Notes: a model not told the origin generated them from the sequence alone. A stretch of 64,000 nt of DNA from Blastococcus sp. CPCC 205250 (GCF_019799925.1 NZ_JABGCG010000009.1:124001-188000), one strand, 5' to 3'; numbered from the stretch's first letter, positions 42,720-51,510 are shown. Numbers and translations: made by a program.

Positions 42720-43025
42720 ATGGACGACGGCGCGGTGCACGCCCCCCACGGCTACATCTCCCGCAAGGACGACTACCTCAAGCGCCTGCGCCGCATCGAG
42801 GGCCAGGCCCGCGGCCTGCAGCGGATGGTCGAGGACGAGAAGTACTGCATCGACATCCTCACGCAGGTCTCGGCGATGACCAGCGCGCTGCAGTCGGTGG
42901 CCCTGGGGCTGCTCGAGGAGCACATGTCGCACTGCGTCGTCGCCGCGGCGCAGGCCGGCGGGCCCGAGGCCGAGGAGAAGGTCCGCGAGGCCTCGGCCGC
43001 CATCGCCCGGCTCGTCCGCAGCTGA
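42720..43025 (+). CDS. csoR: Copper-sensing repressor CsoR
   Basis: 101 residues. RLRRIEGQARGLQRMVEDEKYCIDILTQVSAMTSAL is the family core. Cys43, His68 and Cys72 have the same 25- and 4-residue spacing as Cys36, His61 and Cys65 of the M. tuberculosis Cu(I)-binding CsoR, so copper specificity is well supported. ATG 42720 begins MDDGAVHAPHGY. An operator-like palindrome lies directly upstream, and copZ/copA follow. Confidence 0.92.
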   Translation: MDDGAVHAPHGYISRKDDYLKRLRRIEGQARGLQRMVEDEKYCIDILTQVSAMTSALQSVALGLLEEHMSHCVVAAAQAGGPEAEEKVREASAAIARLVRS

Positions 43026-43067
43026 CCGCTGCACCACCCGAGCAACCGATCCCCGGGAGCCACCGCC

Positions 43068-43277
43068 ATGAGCACCAGCACCTACACCGTCGTCGGCATG
43101 ACCTGCGGCCACTGCGTCTCCGCGGTGTCCGAGGAGGTCGGCGGCCTGCCCGGCGTCACCGAGGTCCAGGTCGACCTGCCCACCGGCTCGGTCACCGTGA
43201 CCAGCGACGCCCCCCTCGACGAGGCCTCCGTGGCCGCCGCCGTCGAGGAGGCCGGGTACGAGCTGGCCGGGCGCTGA
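43068..43277 (+). CDS. copZ: CopZ-like copper chaperone
   Basis: 69 residues forming one HMA domain: TYTVVGMTCGHCVSAVSEEVGGLPGV with the Cu(I)-binding MTCGHC loop, and AAAVEEAGYEL at the end. It should shuttle Cu(I) in the cytosol to CopA. GGGAGCC lies before the ATG. The next gene starts 7 bases downstream. Confidence 0.92.
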   Translation: MSTSTYTVVGMTCGHCVSAVSEEVGGLPGVTEVQVDLPTGSVTVTSDAPLDEASVAAAVEEAGYELAGR

Positions 43278-43284
43278 CCCCGCC

Positions 43285-44205
43285 GTGGACACTCCCGGCC
43301 GGGTCGCCGTCTTCGTCGTCGGGCTGACCGCCGTCTTCGGCGCCAGCCTCGGCGTCGGCGCGGCGGTCGGTCCGGTGGACGCCGAGCCGGCCGCTCCCGA
43401 GCACGTCGACGGCGGGCACGCCGCGGAGGAGGCCGGCCACGACGCGGGGCACGCCGCCGCGGACCCGGCGTCCGCCGTGGGCACGGGCGTCGGCGGCCTC
43501 ACCGTCACCGACGCCGGCCACACCCTCGACCTGCTGACCGACGTCCTGCCGCCGGGCCGCTCGACCCTGGCCTTCCGGGTGACCGGCCCCGACGGCGCAC
43601 CGGTGACCGCGTTCGACGTCGTGCACGAGGAGGACCTGCACCTCGTCGCCGTCCGCCGGGACCTCAGCGGTTACCAGCACGTGCACCCCGAGCCCTCGGC
43701 CGACGGGACCTGGACGGTCGACCTCGACCTCACCCCGGGCAACTGGCGGGTGGTCGCCGACGCCACGCCGTCAGCGCTGGGCGAGGGGCTCGTCCTGGGC
43801 GCCGACCTCTCGGTGCCCGGCGACTTCGCGCCGCGGGAGCTGCCGCCGCCGGCCGCCACCGCGGAGGTCGACGGGTACACCGTCGTCCTCACCGGCCACC
43901 TCACCGCCGGACGGGAGAGCGAGCTGACACTGAGCGTCAGCCGCGACGGCGCCCCGGTGACCGACCTGCAGCCGTACCTCGGCGCCTACGGCCACCTCGT
44001 CGTGCTGCGCGCCGGCGACCTCGCCTACGTGCACGTGCACCCGGTCGAGCCGGGAGCCGGCGCCGAGCCCGCACCGGGGCCGCACGTCGTCTTCGCGACC
44101 ACGCCCCCCGCCGCCGGTCCGCACCGGCTGTTCCTCGACTTCCGGCACGGCGACGTCGTCCGCACCGCGGAGTTCACCGTCGACGTGGAGGCCGACCATG
44201 ACTGA
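43285..44205 (+). CDS. Uncharacterised His-rich envelope protein of the copper operon
   Basis: 306 residues. One N-terminal hydrophobic helix (RVAVFVVGLTAVFGASLGVGAAVG) acts as signal or anchor, followed by a His/Asp/Glu-rich stretch (HVDGGHAAEEAGHDAGHAAAD). Two related segments occur in the folded part: EEDLHLVAVRRDLSGYQHVHPEP (around 115-137) and YGHLVVLRAGDLAYVHVHPVEP (around 233-254), suggesting a duplicated domain with HxHP metal sites outside the membrane. I do not recognise a named family. Gene order between copZ and copA, with an 8-bp overlap into copA, argues for periplasmic copper binding. Confidence 0.75.
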   Translation: MDTPGRVAVFVVGLTAVFGASLGVGAAVGPVDAEPAAPEHVDGGHAAEEAGHDAGHAAADPASAVGTGVGGLTVTDAGHTLDLLTDVLPPGRSTLAFRVTGPDGAPVTAFDVVHEEDLHLVAVRRDLSGYQHVHPEPSADGTWTVDLDLTPGNWRVVADATPSALGEGLVLGADLSVPGDFAPRELPPPAATAEVDGYTVVLTGHLTAGRESELTLSVSRDGAPVTDLQPYLGAYGHLVVLRAGDLAYVHVHPVEPGAGAEPAPGPHVVFATTPPAAGPHRLFLDFRHGDVVRTAEFTVDVEADHD

Positions 44206-46495
44206 GCCGGCCGGCACGCAGGTCGAGCTGCTGATCGGCGGCATGACCTGCGCCTCGTGCGCCATGCGCGTGGAGAAGAAGCTCAACCGGATGGACGGCG
44301 TCACCGCGACCGTCAACTACGCCACCGAGAAGGCGCGGGTCACCGTGGCCGGGGACGTCACCCCCGACGACCTCATCGCCACGGTCGAGAAGACCGGCTA
44401 CACCGCGACGCTCCCCGCGCCGGAGCCGGAGGCGCCGGCCGGAGCGGAGGACGAGCTCCGTCCACTTCGCACGCGGTTGCTCGTGTCGGTCGCGCTCAGC
44501 GTGCCGGTGGTGGCGATGGCGATGGTCCCGGCCCTGCAGGTCGAGTACTGGCAGTGGCTGTCGCTGACCCTCGCCGCGCCGGTCGTGGTCTGGGGCGGCC
44601 TGCCGTTCCACCGCGCCGCGTGGACCAACCTGCGGCACGGCGCCGCGACCATGGACACGCTGGTCTCCCTCGGCACCCTCGCCGCCTTCGCCTGGTCGCT
44701 GTACGCCCTGTTCTGGGGCACCGCCGGCACGCCGGGGATGACCCATCCGTTCTCCTTCACCGTCGAGCGCGGCGACGGCAGCGCGAACATCTACCTCGAG
44801 GCCGCCGCCGGGGTCACCGCCTTCCTGCTGGCCGGCCGCTACGCCGAGGGCCGGTCCAAGCGGCGGGCGGGCGCGGCACTGCGGGCCCTGCTGGAACTGG
44901 GCGCCAAGGAGGTCTCGGTCCTGCGCGGGGGGACCGAGCAGCGCGTCCCGGCCGCGCAGCTCGCCGCCGGCGACCTGTTCGTCGTCCGCCCCGGGGAGAA
45001 GCTCGCCGCCGACGGCGTGGTGACCGACGGCTCCTCCGCCGTCGACGCCTCGATGCTCACCGGCGAGCCCGTGCCGGTCGAGGTCGCCGTCGGGGACCCG
45101 GTGACCGGCGGCACCGTGAACGCCGGCGGCCGGCTCGTCGTCCGGGCGACCCGGGTCGGGGCCGAGACCCAGCTCGCGCAGATGGCCCGCCTGGTCGAGG
45201 ACGCGCAGAACGGCAAGGCCGAGGTGCAGCGCCTCGCCGACCGGGTCTCGGCGGTCTTCGTCCCGGTGGTGCTGGCGCTCGCCGTCGCCACCCTGGGCTT
45301 CTGGATCGGTGCCGGCTCCGGGCTGCCGGCCGCGTTCACCGCCGCCGTCGCCGTGCTGATCATCGCCTGCCCCTGCGCGCTGGGGCTGGCGACACCGACC
45401 GCGCTGATGGTCGGCACCGGGCGCGGGGCGCAACTGGGCATCCTGGTGAAGGGGCCCGAGGTGCTGGAGTCCACCCGCCGCGTCGACACCGTCGTCCTGG
45501 ACAAGACCGGCACCGTCACCACCGGCCGGATGACCCTGCACGACGTCGTCCCCGCGGCCGGTGAGGACGCCGCCACCGTGCTGCGGCTGGCCGGCGCGCT
45601 GGAGGCGGCCTCGGAGCACCCGATCGCCTCGGCGGTGGCGCGCGCCGCCGCCGAGCGGGCCGGCGCCCTGCCACCGGTGCAGGGATTCGCCAACGCCGAG
45701 GGGCTGGGCGTCACCGGCACCGTGGAGGGGCGGGCCGTCGTCGTCGGCCGGCCGCGGCTGCTGGCCGAGGCATCGGTGCCGCTGCCGGCGGACCTCGACG
45801 CCGCCCGGCTCGCCGCCGAGGCCGCCGGACGCACGGCCGTCGCCGTCGCGTGGGACGGCGCGGCCCGCGGCCTGCTCGTCGTCGCGGACACCGTGAAGCC
45901 CACCTCGGCCGCGGCCGTCCGGCAGCTGCGCGCGCTGGGGCTGCGGCCGGTGCTGCTGACCGGGGACAACGAGCGTGCCGCCCGGGCGGTCGCCGCCGAG
46001 GTCGGCATCGACGAGGTGGTCGCCGAGGTGCTGCCGGCCGACAAGGTCGCCGTCGTCCGCCGGCTGCAGACCGAGGGGCGGGTCGTGGCCATGGTCGGCG
46101 ACGGCGTGAACGACGCCGCCGCGCTGGCCCAGGCCGACCTCGGGCTGGCGATGGGCACGGGCACCGACGTCGCGATCGAGGCCAGCGACCTCACGCTGGT
46201 CCGGGGGGACCTGCGGGCCGCGGCCGACGCCATCCGGCTGGCCCGGCGCACCCTCGCCGTCATCAAGGGCAACCTGTTCTGGGCGTTCGCCTACAACGTC
46301 GCCGCGATCCCGCTGGCCGTGGCGGGACTGCTGAACCCGATGATCGCCGGCGCCGCGATGGCGCTCAGCTCGGTGTTCGTGGTGACCAACAGCCTGCGCC
46401 TGCGCGGCTTCGCGCCGCTGCCGGAGAACCGGTCCGCCGCTCTCCCGCTGCCGGAGGGGCGGTCCGCGGACCCGGCCTACGCTCGGTCGGCATGA
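44198..46495 (+). CDS. copA: Cu(I)-exporting P1B-type ATPase
   Basis: 765 residues. N-terminal HMA domain with GMTCASC, eight expected membrane helices, CPC at 391-393 in IIACPCALGLATPTAL (Cu(I)/Ag(I) transport site), phosphorylation Asp435 in DKTGTVTTGRM, an HP motif in ASEHPIASAV, and the hinge MVGDGVNDAAALAQADLGLAMGTGTD. The end NPMIAGAAMALSSVFVVTNSLRLR has the CopA-type Met/Ser ligands. Start ATG overlaps the upstream His-rich gene by 8 bases. Confidence 0.94.
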   Translation: MTEPAGTQVELLIGGMTCASCAMRVEKKLNRMDGVTATVNYATEKARVTVAGDVTPDDLIATVEKTGYTATLPAPEPEAPAGAEDELRPLRTRLLVSVALSVPVVAMAMVPALQVEYWQWLSLTLAAPVVVWGGLPFHRAAWTNLRHGAATMDTLVSLGTLAAFAWSLYALFWGTAGTPGMTHPFSFTVERGDGSANIYLEAAAGVTAFLLAGRYAEGRSKRRAGAALRALLELGAKEVSVLRGGTEQRVPAAQLAAGDLFVVRPGEKLAADGVVTDGSSAVDASMLTGEPVPVEVAVGDPVTGGTVNAGGRLVVRATRVGAETQLAQMARLVEDAQNGKAEVQRLADRVSAVFVPVVLALAVATLGFWIGAGSGLPAAFTAAVAVLIIACPCALGLATPTALMVGTGRGAQLGILVKGPEVLESTRRVDTVVLDKTGTVTTGRMTLHDVVPAAGEDAATVLRLAGALEAASEHPIASAVARAAAERAGALPPVQGFANAEGLGVTGTVEGRAVVVGRPRLLAEASVPLPADLDAARLAAEAAGRTAVAVAWDGAARGLLVVADTVKPTSAAAVRQLRALGLRPVLLTGDNERAARAVAAEVGIDEVVAEVLPADKVAVVRRLQTEGRVVAMVGDGVNDAAALAQADLGLAMGTGTDVAIEASDLTLVRGDLRAAADAIRLARRTLAVIKGNLFWAFAYNVAAIPLAVAGLLNPMIAGAAMALSSVFVVTNSLRLRGFAPLPENRSAALPLPEGRSADPAYARSA

Positions 46496-47385
46496 CGGGC
46501 TCCTGGACCACCGCTGACATCCCCGCGCAGACCGGCCGCACCGCGGTCGTGACCGGGGCCAACAGCGGCCTCGGGCTCGACACCGCCCGAGCCCTGGCCG
46601 CCGAGGGCGCGCACGTCGTCCTCGCGGTGCGCGACGTCGCGCGGGGCGAGGCCGCCGCGGCGGGGCTGCCCGGCTCGACCGAGGTGCGCCGGCTGGACCT
46701 CGCCGACCTGGAGTCGGTGCGGGCGTTCGCCGCCGGCTGGAGCGGCCCTCTGGACGTGCTGGTCAACAACGCCGGCGTCATGTGGGTGCCCGCCGGCGAG
46801 ACCGTCGACGGCTTCGAGACCCACCTCGGCACCAACCACCTCGGCCCCTTCGCGCTGACCGCCCTGCTGCTGCCGCACCTGACCGACCGGGTCGTCACCG
46901 TCTCCTCGGCCACCCACCGGATGGGCGCGATCGACCTCGACGACCTCAACTGGCAGCGCCGGCCCTACTCCCCCACCGCCGCCTACTCCGCCTCGAAGCT
47001 GGCCAACCTGCTGTTCACCCTCGAGCTGCAGCGCCGGCTCACGGCGGCCGGCTCCCGGCTGCGCGCGCTGGCCGCCCACCCGGGCTACGCCGCGACCAAC
47101 CTGCAGAGCCACACCGGCAGCCGGCCGTGGAACGCCGTGATGGCCGTGGCCAACCGGGTGGTCGCCACCAGCAGCGAGCAGGGCGCCCTGCCGATCCTCT
47201 TCGCCGCCACGGCCGAGCTCCCCGGCGGCGGCTACACCGGGCCCAGCCGGCTCGGCGAGACCCGCGGCGCGCCCACGCTGGTGGGGCGCACCCCCGCCGC
47301 CAGCGACCCGGTGCTCGCCGCCGGGCTCTGGGCGCGCTCGGCCGAGCTCACCGGCGTCGACGTCCCGGCGTCGCTCCCCGGCTGA
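46492..47385 (+). CDS. Short-chain dehydrogenase/reductase (retinol-dehydrogenase-like)
   Basis: 297 residues. TAVVTGANSGLGLDTARALA is the NADP-binding TGxxxGxG motif, VLVNNAGVM the NNAG motif, VSSATHRMG the catalytic Ser and YSASKLAN the catalytic Tyr/Lys. It resembles RDH/WW-domain-oxidoreductase-type SDRs; substrate unknown. ATG overlaps the copA stop (ATGA), so it is co-transcribed with the copper genes, but no functional link to copper is known. Confidence 0.9.
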   Translation: MTGSWTTADIPAQTGRTAVVTGANSGLGLDTARALAAEGAHVVLAVRDVARGEAAAAGLPGSTEVRRLDLADLESVRAFAAGWSGPLDVLVNNAGVMWVPAGETVDGFETHLGTNHLGPFALTALLLPHLTDRVVTVSSATHRMGAIDLDDLNWQRRPYSPTAAYSASKLANLLFTLELQRRLTAAGSRLRALAAHPGYAATNLQSHTGSRPWNAVMAVANRVVATSSEQGALPILFAATAELPGGGYTGPSRLGETRGAPTLVGRTPAASDPVLAAGLWARSAELTGVDVPASLPG

Positions 47386-47422
47386 GGGCCGCCCCGGCCC
47401 GTCCCCCGTCCTGCCGGGCCGT

Positions 47423-47462
47423 TCCCGACGATGCCGGCGGGATCCCGCCGGCATCGTCGGGA
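47423..47462. terminator. 40-bp perfect palindrome, bidirectional terminator
   Basis: TCCCGACGATGCCGGCGGGA followed directly by its exact reverse complement: a 20-bp stem without a spacer. In RNA the central bases would form the loop. It lies between the convergent SDR and M56 peptidase genes and can terminate both. Confidence 0.85.
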
Positions 47463-47503
47463 TCGCACCCGCAGAGTGGAGCGGGGAGGCGGCCCTGCCC
47501 CGC

Positions 47504-48439
47504 TCAGGCGACGGCGGGGAGCAACAGCAGCGCGGTGGGAGCGGCGAGGAGCAGCCCCGCCGCGGTGAGGACGGCGGCCCGGACGGCGGCGGGCAGCGGC
47601 GCGGGCGGCTCCAGCAGCCGGCGCACCCGGGCGGTCACCGCGTTGCCGCCCGCGGCCAGCGCACCCGACGGCACGCCGTCCCCGCCCCCGTGCGCGCCGG
47701 CGGCGACGATCGCCCGCGCCAGCGAGCGTCGCGGATCGGGGCCGGGCACCGCGGCCAGCGCGACGTCGTCGGCCCGCATCTCCACCAGCGTCCGCACCGC
47801 GGCGTGCGCCCGGGCGGCGGCGGGGAGGACCGGCAGCGCGGCCTCCCAGGCCACGAAGGGCAGCAGGTAGAGGTGGTGGTGCTCGCGCAGATGGGCCCGC
47901 TCGTGGGCGACGACACCGGCGAGCTGGGCGTCGTCGAGCTCGGCCACCATCCCGGAGGACAGCACGAGCAGCGGCCGCGCGCCGGGGATGCAGAAGGCGA
48001 CCGGGGCGGGGGTGTCCAGCAGCCGGGCGTCGGGCACGGCGGCGGCCGGCCGGACGACGACCTCCAGCAGCTCGCGGTGCCGGCGGCGGGTGCGGGCGGT
48101 GCGCCACCACGACAGGGCCAGCACCCCGAGCAGCTCGACCACCAGGACGCCGGCGAGGGTGAGGGTGACCCAGTGGTCCCCGCGCACGCGCTCGGCCGCC
48201 GCGGTCCCGGTCAGCACGTGCCAGCCGGCCTCCGGCAGGGAGTGACCCCACGGGGCCAGCCCGTGGACGAGCAGCGCGCCGATGATCGACAGCCCGCCGG
48301 CCAGGCCGATCGCCTGCCAGCAGACCAGGGCGGCCAGCGGGTCGCGCCCCGGCCAGCGGGCCCGGCCGAGCAGCGCGGGCACCGGCCACGCCAGGAGCGC
48401 GGCCAGCACCGCGAGCGCGGCCGCCGTGGCGGGCAGCAC
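47504..48439 (-). CDS. M56 family (BlaR1/MecR1-like) membrane metallopeptidase
   Basis: 311 residues. Several membrane helices surround a zinc HExxH in GVVAHERAHLREHHH at about residue 180, with EMRADDVAL about 45 residues later as the third-ligand region. There is no extracellular penicillin-sensor domain, so the signal is not obviously a beta-lactam. M56 proteases inactivate the partner BlaI/MecI repressor. GTG 48439 begins 1 base after the blaI-like stop, so the pair is one operon. Confidence 0.88.
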   Translation of the reverse strand: MLPATAAALAVLAALLAWPVPALLGRARWPGRDPLAALVCWQAIGLAGGLSIIGALLVHGLAPWGHSLPEAGWHVLTGTAAAERVRGDHWVTLTLAGVLVVELLGVLALSWWRTARTRRRHRELLEVVVRPAAAVPDARLLDTPAPVAFCIPGARPLLVLSSGMVAELDDAQLAGVVAHERAHLREHHHLYLLPFVAWEAALPVLPAAARAHAAVRTLVEMRADDVALAAVPGPDPRRSLARAIVAAGAHGGGDGVPSGALAAGGNAVTARVRRLLEPPAPLPAAVRAAVLTAAGLLLAAPTALLLLPAVA

Positions 48440-48440
48440 G

Positions 48441-48800
48441 TCAGGCGGGAGGAGCGTCCGTGCCGGCCAGCAGCCGGCGCAGCAGGGCGGCCTCCTCGGC
48501 GTCGACGCTGCCGACGAACCGGGCCAGTGCCGCCTGGCGGTCACCGGCCTGCCCCAGCACCTCGTGCATCAGCTCGGCCGTGTGCTGCTCGCGGGTCGCG
48601 GTGGGCCGGAACCGGCGCGGGCGGGCCTCGTCGTGGGCCACGAAGCCCTTCTGCTCCAGCCGGCCGAGCACCGTGTGCACGGTGGTCAGCGCCAGGCCGC
48701 GGTCGGCGAGGGCGTCGCGCAGGTCGGTGGCGGCCAGCGGTCCGGCCGCGGACCACAGGTGGTCCATCACCACGCGCTCCAGCTCGCCCAGCGAGGCCAT
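48441..48800 (-). CDS. BlaI/MecI/CopY family transcriptional repressor
   Basis: 119 residues. LGELERVVMDHLWSAAGPLAATDLRDALADRGLALTTVHTVLGRLEQKGFVAHDE is the winged helix and the C-terminal helices (HTAELMHEVLG, ALARFVGSVDAEEAALLRRLL) dimerise. Two 15-bp TCTAC/GTAGA palindromes lie just upstream, between it and the divergent cydA; it should repress itself with the protease gene and probably the cytochrome bd operon. GGAGGAG (reading minus) precedes the ATG. Confidence 0.92.
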   Translation of the reverse strand: MASLGELERVVMDHLWSAAGPLAATDLRDALADRGLALTTVHTVLGRLEQKGFVAHDEARPRRFRPTATREQHTAELMHEVLGQAGDRQAALARFVGSVDAEEAALLRRLLAGTDAPPA

Positions 48801-48835
48801 CGGCTCCTCCTGTCCGGCGTGTCACACGCCTTTTT

Positions 48836-48850
48836 TCTACGACCTGTAGA
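48836..48850. promoter_or_regulatory. BlaI-type operator 1
   Basis: TCTACGACCTGTAGA: perfect 5-bp arms. It lies 35 bases upstream of the blaI-like ATG and resembles TAC(N)GTA-type BlaI/MecI half-sites. It is 23 bases, about two helical turns, from operator 2. Confidence 0.7.
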
Positions 48851-48858
48851 ACTTGTCT

Positions 48859-48873
48859 TCTACGCGGCGTAGA
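48859..48873. promoter_or_regulatory. BlaI-type operator 2
   Basis: TCTACGCGGCGTAGA: a 15-bp palindrome with 6-bp perfect arms, ending 37 bases before the cydA GTG. Same half-site TCTAC as operator 1. Its position in a probable cydA promoter suggests control of the oxidase genes as well as of blaI. Confidence 0.7.
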
Positions 48874-48910
48874 AAGAGTACGTCGGATCGGACGACACGA
48901 GGAGCCCCGG

Positions 48911-50482
48911 GTGGACGTGCTCGGACTGGACACACTGGACCTGGCCCGCTGGCAGTTCGGGATCACCACCGTCTACCACTTCCTCATGGTCCCGCTGACC
49001 ATCGGACTCGGCGTCCTCGTCGCGGTCATGCACACGATGTGGGTGCGAACCGACAAGCCCGAGTGGCTGCGGATGACCCGCTTCTGGGGCCGCATCTACC
49101 TGATCAACTTCGCGCTCGGCGTCGCCACCGGCCTTGTGCAGGAGTTCCAGTTCGGCCTGGCCTGGAGCGAGTACTCGCGCTTCGTCGGCGACGTGTTCGG
49201 CTCGCTGCTGGCCCTGGAGGCGCTGCTGGCCTTCTTCCTGGAGTCGACCTTCCTCGGCCTGTGGATCTTCGGCTGGGGCCGGATCCCCAAGAAGCTCCAC
49301 CTGGCCGCCCTGTGGGCCGCGGTGATCGGCTCGATCGTCAGCGCCTACTTCATCATCGCCGCCAACTCCTGGATGCAGCACCCGGTCGGCGTCGAGGTGG
49401 GCGAGGACGGCCGGCCGGTGCAGGTCGACTTCCTCGCCGTCCTGGGCAACAACACCGCACTGGCCGCCTTCAGCCACGCGATCGTCGCCGCGCTCATGGT
49501 CGCCGGCGCCCTCCTCGTCGGGATCGGCCTCTGGCACCTGCGCAGGCGGAAGCTGGCCGGGCAGCCGGAGTCGGACGTCGACCACGCCGTGTGGCGCCGG
49601 TCGGTGCGCCTCGGCGGATTCGTGTCGCTGGCCGCGTTCGTGCTCGTCGCCGTCACCGGCGACTGGCAGGGCAAGCTCATGTACCACCAGCAGCCGCTGA
49701 AGATGAGCTCCGCCGAGGCGCTGTGCGAGACCGAGGCACCGGCTCCCTTCTCGATCTTCGCCTTCGGCAAGCTGGGCTCCAACGAGTGCGACGACGTCCA
49801 CTCCTGGACCGTCCCCGGCCTGCTCTCCTTCCTCGCCCACGGTGACTTCGAGACCGCCGTACCCGGCGTCAACGAGCTGCAGGAGGAGTACGCCGCCGTC
49901 TACGGCGAGACCTACCCCGACGACCCGTCGTTCGGGGACCGCGCCGGCGGCGAGATCGACTACACGCCGCTGCTGGCGGTCACCTACTGGAGCTTCCGGC
50001 TCATGATCGGCATGGGCGCGGTGTCGGCCGGCGTCGCGGCCTATGCGCTGTGGGCCACCCGGCGGGGCCGGGTGCCGACCTCACGGATCGCCGTGTACGG
50101 CTCGCTGCTCGCCGTCGGCGCGCCGTTCGTGGCCAACGCGACCGGCTGGATCTTCACCGAGATGGGCCGCCAGCCCTTCGTCGTCTACCCGAACCCGGAC
50201 GTCCCGGTCGGCGAGCAGGTGTACTTCTTCACCGCCCAGGCCGTCTCGCCGGGCATCAGCACCGGCGAGGTGTGGACCTCGCTGATCGGGCTGACCGCCG
50301 TCTACGGGGCGCTCGCGGTGGTCGAGCTGTGGCTGATCACCCGCTTCGTCCGCCGGGGCGTGACCACCGGGGACGGCGCGCCGGTGCCCGGCTCGCCGCC
50401 GGAGGGCACGCCGGACGACGACGTGTCCGGGGACCCCGGCGGCCCGCGCCGCGACGACGACGTCCTCTCCTTCGCCTACTGA
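48911..50482 (+). CDS. cydA: Cytochrome bd ubiquinol/menaquinol oxidase subunit I
   Basis: 523 residues. RWQFGITTVYHFLMVPLTIG carries the heme b595 His (His23), LEALLAFFLESTFLGLWIFGWGR the conserved Glu of the proton path, NSWMQHPVG a heme b558 His region, and YHQQPLKMSSAEA the quinol-loop Lys/Glu pair spaced 5 apart. EMGRQPFVVYP is the late hallmark. The Q-loop is of the short type. It oxidises quinol and reduces oxygen without proton pumping, with high oxygen affinity. GTG start with GAGGAGC 7-9 bases before. Confidence 0.95.
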   Translation: MDVLGLDTLDLARWQFGITTVYHFLMVPLTIGLGVLVAVMHTMWVRTDKPEWLRMTRFWGRIYLINFALGVATGLVQEFQFGLAWSEYSRFVGDVFGSLLALEALLAFFLESTFLGLWIFGWGRIPKKLHLAALWAAVIGSIVSAYFIIAANSWMQHPVGVEVGEDGRPVQVDFLAVLGNNTALAAFSHAIVAALMVAGALLVGIGLWHLRRRKLAGQPESDVDHAVWRRSVRLGGFVSLAAFVLVAVTGDWQGKLMYHQQPLKMSSAEALCETEAPAPFSIFAFGKLGSNECDDVHSWTVPGLLSFLAHGDFETAVPGVNELQEEYAAVYGETYPDDPSFGDRAGGEIDYTPLLAVTYWSFRLMIGMGAVSAGVAAYALWATRRGRVPTSRIAVYGSLLAVGAPFVANATGWIFTEMGRQPFVVYPNPDVPVGEQVYFFTAQAVSPGISTGEVWTSLIGLTAVYGALAVVELWLITRFVRRGVTTGDGAPVPGSPPEGTPDDDVSGDPGGPRRDDDVLSFAY

Positions 50483-50496
50483 TCGGGGCGCTTCCC

Positions 50497-51510
50497 ATGG
50501 ACCTGCAGACCCTCTGGTTCGCCGCGGTGGCGGTGCTCTGGACCGGCTTCCTCCTGCTGGAGGGCTTCGACTTCGGGGTGGCCGCGCTGCTGCCGGTGCT
50601 CGGCCGCCGCACGGCCGACCGGCACGTCATGCTCCGCACCATCGGCCCGCTCTGGGACGGCAACGAGGTCTGGCTGATCACCGCCGTCGGCGCGGTCTTC
50701 GCCGCCTTCCCCGGCTGGTACGCCACCTGGCTGCCGGCGCTGTACCTGCCGTTCGTGCTGGTGCTGTTCGGCCTGATCATCCGGGCGGTGGCCTTCGAGT
50801 GGCGGCACTCGCACCACACCGAGGCGTGGGACGCGACGTGGACCCGCGTCATCACCGGCGGCTCGCTGATCGCCGCCCTCGGCATCGGTGCCGCGCTGGG
50901 CGCGACCACCTTGGGCCTGCCGATCGACGTCGACGGCAACCGGGTGGGCGGCCCCTTCGCCGGGATCGGCTGGCCGGCGCTGCTCGGGGGCGTCTCCGTG
51001 CTGGCCTTCTCCGTGGTGCACGGCGCGGTGTTCCTGGCCCTCAAGACCGACGGGCCGATCCGGGCCGCCGCGCACGCCTTCGCCCTGCGGTGGGCACCGG
51101 TGGCCGCACTGCCGCTGCTGGCGTGGGCCGGTCTGGTGCACCTGCGGTCCGGCACCGCGGTCACCGGGCTGCTGTGGCTCGTGGCGGCCCTGTCGGTCGT
51201 CGTCGCCTGGACCCGGCTGCGGGTCGGCCGGGAGGGCCAGGCCTTCGCCGCCTGGGGCACCATGCTCGTCGCCGCGGCCGCCACGGTCTTCGGCGCCGCC
51301 TTCCCCGTCGTCGTCCCCTCGACCCTCGATGCGGCCTTCGACGTCACGATCGCCGACGCCGCGGTCAGCGACTACACGCTGACGGTCATGACCTGGGCCG
51401 CCGGGATCGGGCTGCCGGTCGTGCTCGGCTACCAGGCCTGGACCTACTGGGTCTTCCGCCGGCGGCTCACCGCCGAGCCGCAGCACACCGGAGAGCAGGT
51501 CTCCGCGTGA
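50497..51510 (+). CDS. cydB: Cytochrome bd oxidase subunit II
   Basis: 337 residues, polytopic. FLLLEGFDFGVAALLPVLGRR is the CydB start signature and LLRT/IGPLWDGNEVWLITAVGAVFAAFPGWYATWLPALYLPF is the most conserved block of the family. It pairs with CydA and stabilises the hemes. It starts 14 bases after cydA; its stop overlaps the cydDC GTG by 3 bases. Confidence 0.95.
   Translation: MDLQTLWFAAVAVLWTGFLLLEGFDFGVAALLPVLGRRTADRHVMLRTIGPLWDGNEVWLITAVGAVFAAFPGWYATWLPALYLPFVLVLFGLIIRAVAFEWRHSHHTEAWDATWTRVITGGSLIAALGIGAALGATTLGLPIDVDGNRVGGPFAGIGWPALLGGVSVLAFSVVHGAVFLALKTDGPIRAAAHAFALRWAPVAALPLLAWAGLVHLRSGTAVTGLLWLVAALSVVVAWTRLRVGREGQAFAAWGTMLVAAAATVFGAAFPVVVPSTLDAAFDVTIADAAVSDYTLTVMTWAAGIGLPVVLGYQAWTYWVFRRRLTAEPQHTGEQVSA

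Noticed and set aside
47504..48800. Beta-lactam sensing operon
   Set aside because: The M56 protein lacks the BlaR1 penicillin-binding domain and no beta-lactamase gene is nearby.
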